From assembly GCA_964523735.1 (NCBI GenBank), contig CAZFYZ010000012.1, positions 1 to 52,343 of the forward strand: 52,343 nt of DNA. The letters run 5' to 3'. The position numbers and the translations under genes were made by a program. Shown piece by piece: positions 7,419 to 14,990 of this stretch (position 1 is its first letter; the number at the start of each line of letters is the position of its first letter). The stretch comes from CAZFYZ01 sp964523735 (lineage in GTDB: Bacteria; Armatimonadota; UBA5829). The notes below the pieces were generated by a model. That model did no database searches and was not told the origin of the DNA. It worked only from the letters and a program-made list of their open reading frames with translations.

Positions 7419-8600
7419 CTAGCAGCCGGCCGTCGGACTGGTAGAGGCGGATCTGTTAGCGTCTATCACGGAAGAGTAGAGCCGCTCGAAATCGCCCACC
7501 ATGCGTTCGATCGAGAAGCTGGCTGCGTTGGCGCGGGCGCTGGCGGCCATCAGCGACCGCTGGCCTTGGTTGCGGATGAGGAATTCTACACGTTCGGCAA
7601 AGGCGTTGGAGTCGTCGTCGGTGAGAAAGCCATCCACCCCCGGCTGAATGTTCTCCGGGATGCCGCCGGCATTCACGGCCACGACGGGAAGTCCGGCACT
7701 CATCGCCTCACAGATCGCGATCCCCTGGGTCTCGGTGGTAGACGGGAACACGAACATATCGGCCGCCGCATAGAGGGGGTCGATCTCGCTTCTCTTCAGC
7801 ATTCCCAAGAACTGAACGCTGTCCTGAAGCCCCAAGCCGGCTGCCTGTGCCTTGACCTCGCCGAGGGCTGGACCGCCTCCGACCAACAGAAGCCTCGTCT
7901 GAGGTGCTGCGACACGGACTGATGCGAACGCTCGCAGCAGCATATCCAGGTTCTTCTCCCGCGCGATCCTCCCCACGTACAGCAGCAGTGTGTCATCGCC
8001 ATCCACTCCGAGTTCCATCCGGATCCGGCGTCTCTCTTCTAGGCTGACCGGGGCCGCCGCGACCACACCCGTCTTGATTATCTCGATGCGGTTCGTGACG
8101 CCGTAGCCACTCAGGATCTTCTTCACAGGCTCCGAGGGCACGACGACGGCGTCACACCCGGAGTAGTACCATTTCATCAACCTCACCAGAAAGAGCTTTG
8201 TAAGGCCCCTGGGTCGGATGGGGGCGTAGTGTAGGTACTCGGTGTAGAGTGTGTGGTTGGTGGAGACGAATGGAATTCCCAGCCGCCTTGCCCATCGCCC
8301 ACCGGCCGCTCCAAGCACGAACGGAGTCTGGGTGTGGACGACATCGAGGTCCAATGACTCGAACTCCGGCCAGATCGCCGGCGCCATCAGCTTGGGGAAC
8401 GGGTAGTCGCGCATCAGAGGGGTGTGGCGGGCCGGCCATCTGAAGACCCGGGGGTGCTCATCGGTATGCCCCTGGAAGCGCGGCGCGAAGATGAAGACCT
8501 GATGCCCCCGCCGCTCAAGCTCGTCTCGCAGTGTGGCCACGAAGACGCTGACGCCGTTGACAATGGGTTCGTAGCTTTCGGTGAATACAGCTATGCGCAT
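7419..8600 (-). CDS. Family 4 glycosyltransferase
   Basis: 393 residues, two Rossmann domains (GT-B). The N-terminal domain opens with MRIAVFTESYEPIVNGVSVF, as in glycosyltransferases that glycosylate diacylglycerol or phosphatidylinositol mannosides. The nucleotide-sugar site is shown by LLYVGRIAREKNLDMLLRAF and by the EX7E motif in TETQGIAICEAMSAG. A membrane-associated enzyme of lipid or polysaccharide glycosylation is the best guess; donor and acceptor are unknown. No Shine-Dalgarno site is evident. Its 3' end faces the repeat at 7320. Confidence 0.9.
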   Translation of the reverse strand: MRIAVFTESYEPIVNGVSVFVATLRDELERRGHQVFIFAPRFQGHTDEHPRVFRWPARHTPLMRDYPFPKLMAPAIWPEFESLDLDVVHTQTPFVLGAAGGRWARRLGIPFVSTNHTLYTEYLHYAPIRPRGLTKLFLVRLMKWYYSGCDAVVVPSEPVKKILSGYGVTNRIEIIKTGVVAAAPVSLEERRRIRMELGVDGDDTLLLYVGRIAREKNLDMLLRAFASVRVAAPQTRLLLVGGGPALGEVKAQAAGLGLQDSVQFLGMLKRSEIDPLYAAADMFVFPSTTETQGIAICEAMSAGLPVVAVNAGGIPENIQPGVDGFLTDDDSNAFAERVEFLIRNQGQRSLMAASARANAASFSIERMVGDFERLYSSVIDANRSASTSPTAGC

Positions 8601-8618
8601 GAAGGAAGTGATCAGGGT

Positions 8619-8715
8619 ACAGTGAACAGTGCACAGTGAACAGGCCCCTGACTGCCGATGGCTCGCTGTTCACTGTACCCTGTTCACTATTCACTATTTC
8701 CTGTTTACTGTTTGC
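8619..8715 (+). repeat. Inverted pair of heptad arrays, ACAGTGA / TGTTCAC type
   Basis: Left array 8619-8643 has units ACAGTGA, ACAGTGC, ACAGTGA and a partial. Right array 8667-8715 has seven units in 7-base register (TGTTCAC, TGTACCC, TGTTCAC, TATTCAC, TATTTCC, TGTTTAC, TGTTTGC). The two arrays are in opposite orientation around about 23 unique bases. The right array runs into the 3' end of the HTH gene and supplies its last codons and stop. Confidence 0.75.
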
Positions 8716-9679
8716 TTTCCATAAACGCCAGCACGTCCGAAAGGCGGAATCTGCGCTGGTTGCCGGCGGTGCGATAGTGCTTGAGCACACCGCGGTTGGT
8801 GTAGCGCCTGACCGTCGTGGGGCAGACGTTAAGGATGCGGGCAGCGTCTTCGAGAGAGATAGTCGGGTCCAGAAGGCGCTGGATGAGTCCCGTTCGGCTC
8901 TCCTTAAATGTCTTGTAGGACCGCTGTGCCACCTCCTCGGCTTCGCCCTCGAAGAGGATACGCAGGTGCTGCGGCAGCCGTTCCCACTTCTCTTCCGCAG
9001 TTGCGGCGTGCTGCTCAGCGGATTCCACTGCCACGGGTGTTGGCTCGGGCTGTACAACAGCGACCGGATCGGGCTTCGGGACCTCGACTGGAGGTTCGGT
9101 GACCACTGGCGCTTGCACTCGGACCTCGGGCTGTGCGACGGGCTCCCGTGGCATGGCAACTGGGGTGCTGATCGGCTGTGCAACTACCGGTGCAGGCGGA
9201 ACAGGAGGCGCGATCTGAATCGGTCGCGGAACGCCAGTGCCTTCGCCGAGGTTCAGGCTGCCCTGATCCTTGGGAACCTCGAATGGGGGCTCCTCCATCA
9301 AGTCCGTTTCCTGCCGCTCCTCTTTGCTGCTGAGGAACGAGAAGAAATCAGGAACCTGCTCCACCTCGGAATCAGTAAACAGCGCGGGGGCCCGGCTCGC
9401 CTGACTGGCCACGGGACGGGCCGTGCCCGTCTCGGACTCGGTCCTCTCAGCGACCGCGACGTCGGACACCATCTCACGGCGCTCTGCGACGGTGTGCATG
9501 ACAGGCGCGGGCTCGGGCGCCGGCGCTGAGACATCTATGGGTCTGGGCTGAGGCTCGAATCGAGGAGGAGCGGGAGGCTGATATCCTGTCTCCTGAGCCT
9601 TCTTCTTGGCAGCTAATTCGTCCTCTTTCTTCCGTGTGAACTTGAAAAACTCACTGAGCTTGTTTTCGTAGTTTGCCAT
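8705..9679 (-). CDS. Proline-rich protein with C-terminal MerR/excisionase-like helix-turn-helix
   Basis: 324 residues, ATG preceded by GGGGGAGG. The C-terminal 50 residues (LEDAARILNVCPTTVRRYTN ... RRFRLSDVLAFME) are a HTH_17/MerR-like DNA-binding domain that would bind DNA in a helix-turn-helix plus wing manner. Residues ~30-225 are rich in Pro, Ala, Val and Glu and look disordered. Two similar short motifs occur, LSEFFKFTRKKEDEL near the start and VPDFFSFLSSKEER about residue 110, perhaps docking peptides. It follows queA on the same strand. The last codons lie inside a heptad repeat array. Target genes are unknown; I recognise the DNA-binding domain only. Confidence 0.75.
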   Translation of the reverse strand: MANYENKLSEFFKFTRKKEDELAAKKKAQETGYQPPAPPRFEPQPRPIDVSAPAPEPAPVMHTVAERREMVSDVAVAERTESETGTARPVASQASRAPALFTDSEVEQVPDFFSFLSSKEERQETDLMEEPPFEVPKDQGSLNLGEGTGVPRPIQIAPPVPPAPVVAQPISTPVAMPREPVAQPEVRVQAPVVTEPPVEVPKPDPVAVVQPEPTPVAVESAEQHAATAEEKWERLPQHLRILFEGEAEEVAQRSYKTFKESRTGLIQRLLDPTISLEDAARILNVCPTTVRRYTNRGVLKHYRTAGNQRRFRLSDVLAFMESKQ

Positions 9680-9743
9680 TTTGTGCCTCCCCCGTTGGAT
9701 GTAAATAAGTTAGAGGCCGGGGGCTGGTGTTCTAGCCCAAACC

Positions 9744-10754
9744 TCAGAATAACAGCATTGCGTCGCCGAAACTCAGGAACCTGTATCGTTCGCGAACTGC
9801 TTCCTCGTAGGCCCTCTTGATGAGATCCGTCCCTGCGAACGCGCTCACGAGGATGAGCAGTGTTGATTTCGGCATATGAAAGTTCGTAACGAGCGCCTCG
9901 ACCACTTTGAACTGGTAAGGCGGCGTTATGAACAGGTCTGTCTCCTCAACAGTAGCACGCACCCTCCTCTTCCCGATGGCGGCGCTTTCAAGCGCTCTTG
10001 CCGTCGTAGTCCCGACGCAGACGATCCGCCCCTTGGCGGTGTTGATCGCCTCTGCGCTTTCTTTCGATATCTCGAAGAGCTCTGTGTGCATCTCGTGGTC
10101 TTCCACGTTCTCGGTTCGAACCGGCCTGAACGTGGCAATGCCCACGTGCAGAGTGATGAAGACCGTTTGAATGCCTTTGGCTCTGATCTTGTCGAACATC
10201 GCGGGGGTGAAGTGCAACCCCGCGGTTGGCGCCGCTGCCGATCCCTCTCGAGCGCTGTACACTGTCTGATAGCGCTCCGAATCCTCTAGCGGCTTGTGAA
10301 TGTATGGAGGCAGTGGAACCCGCCCAACGGCCGAGATAAGTTCCTCAGGGTCCTGCCCACCCGAAAACTTGAGTATGCGCCCGCCCACATCGGTCCGCGC
10401 GGTCACTTCAGCCGTCAGCCCGCGGTCGAAGATGAGCTTGACTCCAAGCCCGACCCTGCGTCCGGGCTTGACCATAGCTTCCCAGACGCCGGGCTCGATT
10501 CTTCGAAGCAGAAGGACTTCTGCTCGGCCACCCGTTTCCTTAAGACCCACCAGCCTGGCCGGCGTCACCCGCGTGTCATTGAGGACGATGGTATCGTCTT
10601 CCCGCAGGTAGTCCAGCAGGTCAGCAAATCGCCGATGCTCGATCGTCTGCCGGCTTCGATCGACGACCAGAAGCCGGGACTGATCGCGCTCGACAAGCGG
10701 CTCCTGGGCTATCAGCTCCTCCGGCAGGTGGTAGGTGATGTCGCTCAAACGCAC
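9744..10754 (-). CDS. queA: S-adenosylmethionine:tRNA ribosyltransferase-isomerase
   Basis: 336 residues, full length for QueA, GTG start after AGGTGA. Conserved blocks include YHLPEELIAQEP at the N-terminus, VLNDTRVTPARL, SAAAPTAGLHFTP (the family signature), ITLHVGIATFRPV and TNFHMPKSTLL. The enzyme transfers the ribose part of AdoMet to preQ1-modified tRNA to make epoxyqueuosine, in the cytoplasm. It is the first gene of a minus-strand pair with the HTH gene downstream (64 bases). Confidence 0.97.
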   Translation of the reverse strand: MRLSDITYHLPEELIAQEPLVERDQSRLLVVDRSRQTIEHRRFADLLDYLREDDTIVLNDTRVTPARLVGLKETGGRAEVLLLRRIEPGVWEAMVKPGRRVGLGVKLIFDRGLTAEVTARTDVGGRILKFSGGQDPEELISAVGRVPLPPYIHKPLEDSERYQTVYSAREGSAAAPTAGLHFTPAMFDKIRAKGIQTVFITLHVGIATFRPVRTENVEDHEMHTELFEISKESAEAINTAKGRIVCVGTTTARALESAAIGKRRVRATVEETDLFITPPYQFKVVEALVTNFHMPKSTLLILVSAFAGTDLIKRAYEEAVRERYRFLSFGDAMLLF

Positions 10755-10893
10755 TTGTCACCTGCCGTTGTTGGCATCTTCTGATGGACCAAGAGGGCTC
10801 TACGAGGGTCTCCGTTGTCCATCGAAGTCAAAGTTGATCTGCCCAAAGCTATACGCCGCTCTCCTGCCAAGATTCTATCTTGTGGAGGAGGCA

Positions 10894-10956
10894 ATGTCAA
10901 TGGATAGAACGGGTAATTCTCAGTCACAGCCCTCTCACCAACTGAGCAGTCAATGA
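10894..10956 (+). CDS. Candidate 20-residue small ORF with strong ribosome site
   Basis: ATG at 10894 just after GGAGGAGGCA; a second in-frame ATG is at 10900 (better spaced). The peptide is hydrophilic, rich in Ser and Gln, with no known motif. Its stop overlaps the next ATG as ATGA. The AGGAGG in otherwise unassigned DNA is the main support. It could be chance, or a leader peptide for the next ORF. The rest of 10755-10893 shows nothing recognisable. Confidence 0.3.
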   Translation: MSMDRTGNSQSQPSHQLSSQ

Positions 10957-11075
10957 AGCCGACCGCCACAGAGTTGGCGGGAATGGTCAATGCTGGTACG
11001 ACTAAGCATGCGAAGCGAAGAAAGGAGCAGGCAAAGACCCTTGCATTTCGCCATAGAGCTTGCTCGGTAGGCTAG
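10953..11075 (+). CDS. Candidate 40-residue basic small ORF coupled to the previous one
   Basis: The ATG at 10953 overlaps the stop of the 20-residue ORF (ATGA), as in translational coupling. The product is basic, with TKHAKRRKEQAKTLAFRHRA in the middle, and has one cysteine near the end. It overlaps the last four bases of the convergent gene. No family is recognised. Together the pair would form a micro-operon, but neither is supported by homology. Confidence 0.25.
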   Translation: MKPTATELAGMVNAGTTKHAKRRKEQAKTLAFRHRACSVG

Positions 11076-11875
11076 CCGTCTTGCTGAGCTTGCCCGCCGG
11101 GGTAGAAGCAACTTCGGCGTCTATTATATGCCTCCAAGTCGTCATAGACCAGCAGGCAGTTGGTCATGCCGACCCTGGGGTTCTTTAGGAGCTTGCCCTT
11201 GCAGTAGAGGCCTATCGAGCTGCCGCCATCCAGAACTGCTGCTTCGTGGCAATGCAGGGTTCGCATTACCCGCGCCAAAGTGCTGAGCAAGACGGGACGC
11301 AGCGTCGTGACCATCACAAGCTTGTTCGCGTAGGTCAAGCCAACCGCGGCGCGCAGCCTCTTGGTGAAGTGTACTCCGCTGCGAAAGCCCTCGGCTCGCG
11401 GAACGACCACTGTCTTGCCCTCGGTTATCAAGGTCGGTCCGCCGACAAGCACGGCGTCGTGGTCTGTCCATTGATACATGTCGGGGTGACGCGACGGGAT
11501 AAAGCGCACTTCGTTGCCGTTTCTGATTGTGATCGCGACTCCCAGGTAGCCCTTGTGCAAGAGTTGACCGTCGATCACTATATCTCCCGTCGGGACCAAT
11601 GTTCTCGTGTCGAAGAACGTGCCGTTGATTGCGGCCGCGGGCCGCGTCCTGCGCAGGAGCGAGCGAAACGACTCGCAACTGCCGATGCCGTGCTCCGATA
11701 TCGCCGGGGTAACACTGATGTGGGGGTCATTGAGGTCGATTGTGACGACGTTGATCCAGACGCCCGCGACCTTCTTCTTCTGGTACGCAACACTCGATGA
11801 TGCATGAGCCCACCCCACGGCGGCGATCAACAGAAGAACAGCGAGTAGGAATATGAGCGGCCGGCGGCTATTCAT
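11072..11875 (-). CDS. Secreted phosphodiester glycosidase family protein (NAGPA domain)
   Basis: 267 residues. A signal peptide covers about residues 1-26 (hydrophobic core FLLAVLLLIAAVGWAHAS). The NAGPA/DUF2233 domain follows, with the motifs AAINGTFFDT (about 80-89), DAVLVGGPTLI and LDGGSSIGLYC near the C-terminus. Family members hydrolyse N-acetylglucosamine-1-phosphodiesters or related exopolysaccharide or teichoic-type linkages outside the cell. The substrate here is unknown. A good sigma-70 promoter lies just upstream. Confidence 0.88.
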   Translation of the reverse strand: MNSRRPLIFLLAVLLLIAAVGWAHASSSVAYQKKKVAGVWINVVTIDLNDPHISVTPAISEHGIGSCESFRSLLRRTRPAAAINGTFFDTRTLVPTGDIVIDGQLLHKGYLGVAITIRNGNEVRFIPSRHPDMYQWTDHDAVLVGGPTLITEGKTVVVPRAEGFRSGVHFTKRLRAAVGLTYANKLVMVTTLRPVLLSTLARVMRTLHCHEAAVLDGGSSIGLYCKGKLLKNPRVGMTNCLLVYDDLEAYNRRRSCFYPGGQAQQDG

Positions 11876-11912
11876 AGTCTAGAAGCCAAATCTCCTTGCA
11901 CAAGCTGAGTCT

Positions 11913-11941
11913 ATAATAGCATGAGGTTGTGACGCCGTCAA
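11913..11941 (-). promoter_or_regulatory. Sigma-70 promoter of the phosphodiester glycosidase gene
   Basis: TTGACG (11941-11936), 17-base spacer, TATTAT (11918-11913) preceded by TGC (extended -10). Confidence 0.75.
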
Positions 11942-12130
11942 TATTAGTAGGTAGACTTATGTCCAGTTAGCGACCAAGTGTGGGAATATGTCCCTTCGTT
12001 GCGAGTCCACCCTGGAGGTGTACATTCTTCGAGCCCCAAGACCCCCCGGTGCTTTATGCTCACATTGGGTGCATTGTTACGCATTTGCGCTCACGGAGTT
12101 TGAGCTGTTGCCGGCAGGCTGTTGCGACAG
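11942..12130. other. Divergent intergenic DNA with no recognised gene
   Basis: Reading frames in this stretch show no family resemblance or ribosome site. It ends in the palindromic repeat at 12131. Confidence 0.5.
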
Positions 12131-12190
12131 AGCTGTAGCGGGCGTCTCTGACGCCCTCGGGACGAGGCGTCGGAGACGCCTGCTACAACT
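12131..12190 (+). repeat. Three-way-junction palindromic repeat, compact copy
   Basis: TGTAGC (12134-12139) pairs with GCTACA (12182-12187). Between them are two perfect GGCGTC/GACGCC hairpins (12141-12155 and 12166-12180), with loops TCT and GGA. Confidence 0.8.
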
Positions 12191-12240
12191 GCGGATCGCG
12201 GAAAAAGCGATCTATCGAACTGCCTCGGCTCTACAGAATG

Positions 12241-12269
12241 TTGCTCTGGATGCGGGAGCATGGTATAAT
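12241..12269 (+). promoter_or_regulatory. Sigma-70 promoter of the structured leader
   Basis: TTGCTC (12241-12246), 17-base spacer, TATAAT (12264-12269) preceded by TGG (extended -10). Confidence 0.8.
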
Positions 12270-12275
12270 CATGTT

Positions 12276-12432
12276 GCCTGCCGGTCGGTTCTGCGATCAG
12301 ACGGGGTTCATTGGCGTGGACCGTTCCGGGTGTTAGGCCGGTGCCGCTTCCGGTCACCCGCCGTTTGGTAGGCAGGCGTCCCACGTCCGTCGGTGCCTTT
12401 GCGTGCTACAGGCACGCCACTTTGGCTGACGG
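12276..12432 (+). ncRNA. Structured 5' leader of the orphan 119-residue gene
   Basis: Starts at the expected transcription start. P1 GCCTGCC (12276-12282) pairs with GGCAGGC (12371-12377). Inside are GGTC/GACC (12283-12286 with 12319-12322) and GGGTG/CACCC (12328-12332 with 12355-12359), giving a three-way junction. After P1 a nested hairpin follows: CCGTC/GACGG (12387-12391 with 12428-12432) enclosing GTGCC/GGCAC (12393-12397 with 12411-12415). I do not recognise a known riboswitch class. It may be a cis-regulatory RNA; covariation is untested. Confidence 0.45.
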
Positions 12433-12459
12433 CAGCAGCGGCAATTGCGGAGGACTTTA

Positions 12460-12819
12460 TTGGCTGAGAAGGGCAAACTTAGTAAGACTGCGAGGGCTTC
12501 GACCCATTTCGGCAAGGCCGACGATGGAACCATAGTAGTCTCGAACGATAGCTCGCGAGGGAAGGTCTTCGTCGAAGTGAAGAAGCTTCTCTCCGAGGCG
12601 TCGATCGGCTACCAGAACCTGAGTTCGGCTCACCCGATCATCGTCAACAAGGGCAGCTTTGATGCGGCTTGGACCGTGGTCAAGACCGCACTGGTTGATG
12701 GCGATCGCTACAAGATCGAGAAAGAGGCAGCCGGGCAGGTCGTCCTGGTGGAGAACACACCAAAGGACCCGGGCCGGATGGTCTTGAGGGAGAGCCCCTT
12801 CGCCTGGCACGCCGCCTAA
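12460..12819 (+). CDS. Orphan 119-residue protein of unknown function
   Basis: TTG start at 12460, seven bases after GGAGG. The protein is soluble and slightly basic at the N-terminus (LAEKGKLSKTARASTHFGKA) with alternating beta-strand-like stretches (GTIVVSNDSSRGKVFVEVKK, GDRYKIEKEAAGQVVLVE). No cysteine, membrane helix or known motif is seen. It is a single-gene transcript with its own promoter, a long folded leader and a downstream perfect hairpin, which suggests tightly controlled and perhaps high expression. I cannot name a function. Confidence 0.75.
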   Translation: MAEKGKLSKTARASTHFGKADDGTIVVSNDSSRGKVFVEVKKLLSEASIGYQNLSSAHPIIVNKGSFDAAWTVVKTALVDGDRYKIEKEAAGQVVLVENTPKDPGRMVLRESPFAWHAA

Positions 12820-12848
12820 GAACGGCAGGTCAGAGTGCAGAAGAAACA

Positions 12849-12884
12849 AGCAGAAGGGCGGCCCGGTTGGGCCGCCCTTCTGCT
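12849..12884 (+). terminator. Perfect 16-bp hairpin after the orphan gene
   Basis: Stem AGCAGAAGGGCGGCCC with its exact complement, loop GGTT. There is no T tract, but the A-rich stretch on the left side would give U residues for the convergent minus-strand transcript. Confidence 0.7.
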
Positions 12885-12937
12885 GTACCAGGACTCCTAT
12901 GCAGCGTCATTCTGACGCTAAATACGTCCGAAGTAGT

Positions 12938-13621
12938 CTAGAGTGGGCGGATCCAGATGTTGCGGAATCTGATCGGGCAGCCGTGATCCTGAAGCACGAT
13001 GGATCCGGGCTCAGTGGGATCGGCCCGCGAGTGGTCGATAGTCGGATAAGGGACATCGGCGTTATCATGTATCCAGACCCCGTTTTGCAGCACCGACATC
13101 CGCGCGTTTGCGATCTTCTTGCCGCTTTCATCGAACTCTGCCGCATGGTATAGGATATCGAAGCTCTGCCACTTTTCCGGCGGACGACTGGCATTGACCA
13201 TCGGCGGATGGATACTGTAGATCGCCCCGCAGTCGCCGGCGCCGCTCTTCAGGCCATACGAGTCCAGTATCTGGACCTCGTAATTCTCTCCCTGAAGAAA
13301 GACGCCGCTGTTTGCCCGCGCCTGCCCCTGCTGATTCGGCAGGAGCGGCAGCCAGAACTCAACATGCAGCTGGCAGTCCTTGAATGCCTGCTTTGTCGCA
13401 ATGCTGCCTCCGCGCACCTCGGCATATCCCTTTTCGATCTTCCACGCGGGGCTGTCCTGACCGCCCAGCTTGACCCACTTCGACAAGTCTCTGCCGTCGA
13501 ACAGGACGATCGCGTCAGAGGGGATCCTCTCACGACCATAGAAAAGCTCCGCCGCACACAGAGGCGCAGCCACTATTGCCAGCAGTAAAAGGCTGGCGAC
13601 GATACTCTTTGCTGTAGACAC
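12938..13621 (-). CDS. Secreted DUF1080 / 3-keto-disaccharide hydrolase domain protein
   Basis: 227 residues, GTG start seven bases after AGGAGG. A signal peptide covers about residues 1-23 (VASLLLLAIVAAPLCAA). The DUF1080 lectin-like jellyroll follows: IVLFDGRDLSKWVKLGG, WKIEKGYAEVRGGSI, FKDCQLHVEFWLP, NSGVFLQGENYEVQILDSYG and a final IVLQDHGCPIRFRNIWIR. Domains of this kind bind or cleave (3-keto-)glycosides outside the cytoplasm and are abundant in polysaccharide-degrading Armatimonadota and Planctomycetota. The activity here is inferred. Confidence 0.88.
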   Translation of the reverse strand: MSTAKSIVASLLLLAIVAAPLCAAELFYGRERIPSDAIVLFDGRDLSKWVKLGGQDSPAWKIEKGYAEVRGGSIATKQAFKDCQLHVEFWLPLLPNQQGQARANSGVFLQGENYEVQILDSYGLKSGAGDCGAIYSIHPPMVNASRPPEKWQSFDILYHAAEFDESGKKIANARMSVLQNGVWIHDNADVPYPTIDHSRADPTEPGSIVLQDHGCPIRFRNIWIRPL

Positions 13622-13685
13622 AGACCTACCTCCTGCCAGAAACTGGCGTCAAAGAAGCCTTCTTCGTGCCCGACGCTGCTTCCTG

Positions 13686-14990
13686 CTAGGCAAGCTCGAC
13701 TTCGCCTATGGTGTAGAAGGAACCGGTGATGAGCACCAGGTCATCAGGCATTGCGACGTCCATTGCGCGCGCGACGGCTGCGGAGACGGTCTCCACCGCC
13801 TCGACATCATCACAGAACCGCCGGGCCTCATCAGCCATTTGTGCAGCCGGCAGGGCGAGGTGCCAGGTAGACTGCGTGGCGATGATCCTGGACGCCATCG
13901 GCGCGATTTCGGCAAGATAGCTGTCGGCCGGGTGCGTGGAGAGCATCCCGACTACTAGTATCAGCCTCTTGTAGCTGAAACTCTCCTTGATCGATGCCGC
14001 CAGCACTTGCGCAGCAGCCGGATTGTGTGCGCCGTCTATTATGACCGTTGGCCTGTCGTGGATGACTTCCATGCGGCCGGGAATATAGGCGTTTGCTACC
14101 CCGGCGGCGATAGCGGCTTCGGACACACGAACCTCGTAGCGGTCCAGCGCCAATACTGCTGCCGCGGCTGTTGCGGCGTTGGCGTGCTGGAAGGCCCCTG
14201 CCAATCCCGGTCGCAGCCCAAGCAGATGATGCTCCCCACCGTGCAGTGAGAACTTGCCGCCCTTGCTGACGTAGCGAAACTGCAGATCGGCTGAAGGTGA
14301 GCCGGGTTTGCTCGATCTGGTCTTCAGCACCCGCCAGACTTCAGCGCCTTCCTGATGGCACGTCTCGAGTATGACTCGCCAGGCCGGCTCGTCATCGGTC
14401 GCCGTGACGACTCGCGCCCCAGTCTTGATGATACCTGCTTTCTCTCGCGCGATCTTCTCAGTGGTGGAGCCGAGCCGGTCCACGTGGTCAAGACCAACGT
14501 TGGTGATGACGGCAACCATTGGCTCGACGATGTTGGTCGTGTCCCACCGACCGCCCATGCCGACCTCAAGCACCGCGAAATCCACGACCTGCCTGGCGAA
14601 GTAGAGATACATCGCCATCGTCTTGACCTCGAACTCGGTCACCGGGCCGAGCCCTGTTTCGGCCATATCCTCGGCGATCGGCTGGATCTCGCTTACGATC
14701 TCGGCGAAGTCGTCTTTCGGGATCATCGCGCCGTTGATCTGAATCCGCTCGCGCAGGTCGTGAACGTATGGAGAGAGGTAGAGACCGACACGGTAACCAG
14801 CTTCCTGGAGAATCTGCGAGACAAACGTAGCCGTCGAGCCCTTGCCATTGGTGCCGGTGATGTGGATCACACGCAGTTGCTTGTGGGGGTTGCCGAAGGC
14901 GTGTGAAAGGGCCGTGATCCGGTCGAGTGTCGGCCTGATCCCGAATGTAAGCAGACTATTCAGATAATCGCAGGCTGCTTCGTAGGTCAT
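13686..14990 (-). CDS. folC: Bifunctional dihydrofolate synthase / folylpolyglutamate synthase
   Basis: 434 residues. The ATP-binding loop HITGTNGKGST is at about residues 42-52, followed by LYLSPYVHDLRERIQING, VLEVGMGGRWDTTN (metal and folate region) and VIIDGAHNPAA at the start of the glutamate-ligase C-terminal domain. It adds glutamate to dihydropteroate and folates in the cytoplasm. Its ATG overlaps the stop of the upstream DRTGG gene (ATGA), so translation is probably coupled. Confidence 0.96.
   Translation of the reverse strand: MTYEAACDYLNSLLTFGIRPTLDRITALSHAFGNPHKQLRVIHITGTNGKGSTATFVSQILQEAGYRVGLYLSPYVHDLRERIQINGAMIPKDDFAEIVSEIQPIAEDMAETGLGPVTEFEVKTMAMYLYFARQVVDFAVLEVGMGGRWDTTNIVEPMVAVITNVGLDHVDRLGSTTEKIAREKAGIIKTGARVVTATDDEPAWRVILETCHQEGAEVWRVLKTRSSKPGSPSADLQFRYVSKGGKFSLHGGEHHLLGLRPGLAGAFQHANAATAAAAVLALDRYEVRVSEAAIAAGVANAYIPGRMEVIHDRPTVIIDGAHNPAAAQVLAASIKESFSYKRLILVVGMLSTHPADSYLAEIAPMASRIIATQSTWHLALPAAQMADEARRFCDDVEAVETVSAAVARAMDVAMPDDLVLITGSFYTIGEVELA

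Noticed and set aside
11988..12371. Plus-strand 127-codon open frame
   Set aside because: It runs through the palindromic repeat, the promoter and the folded leader, has no ribosome site and no family resemblance.
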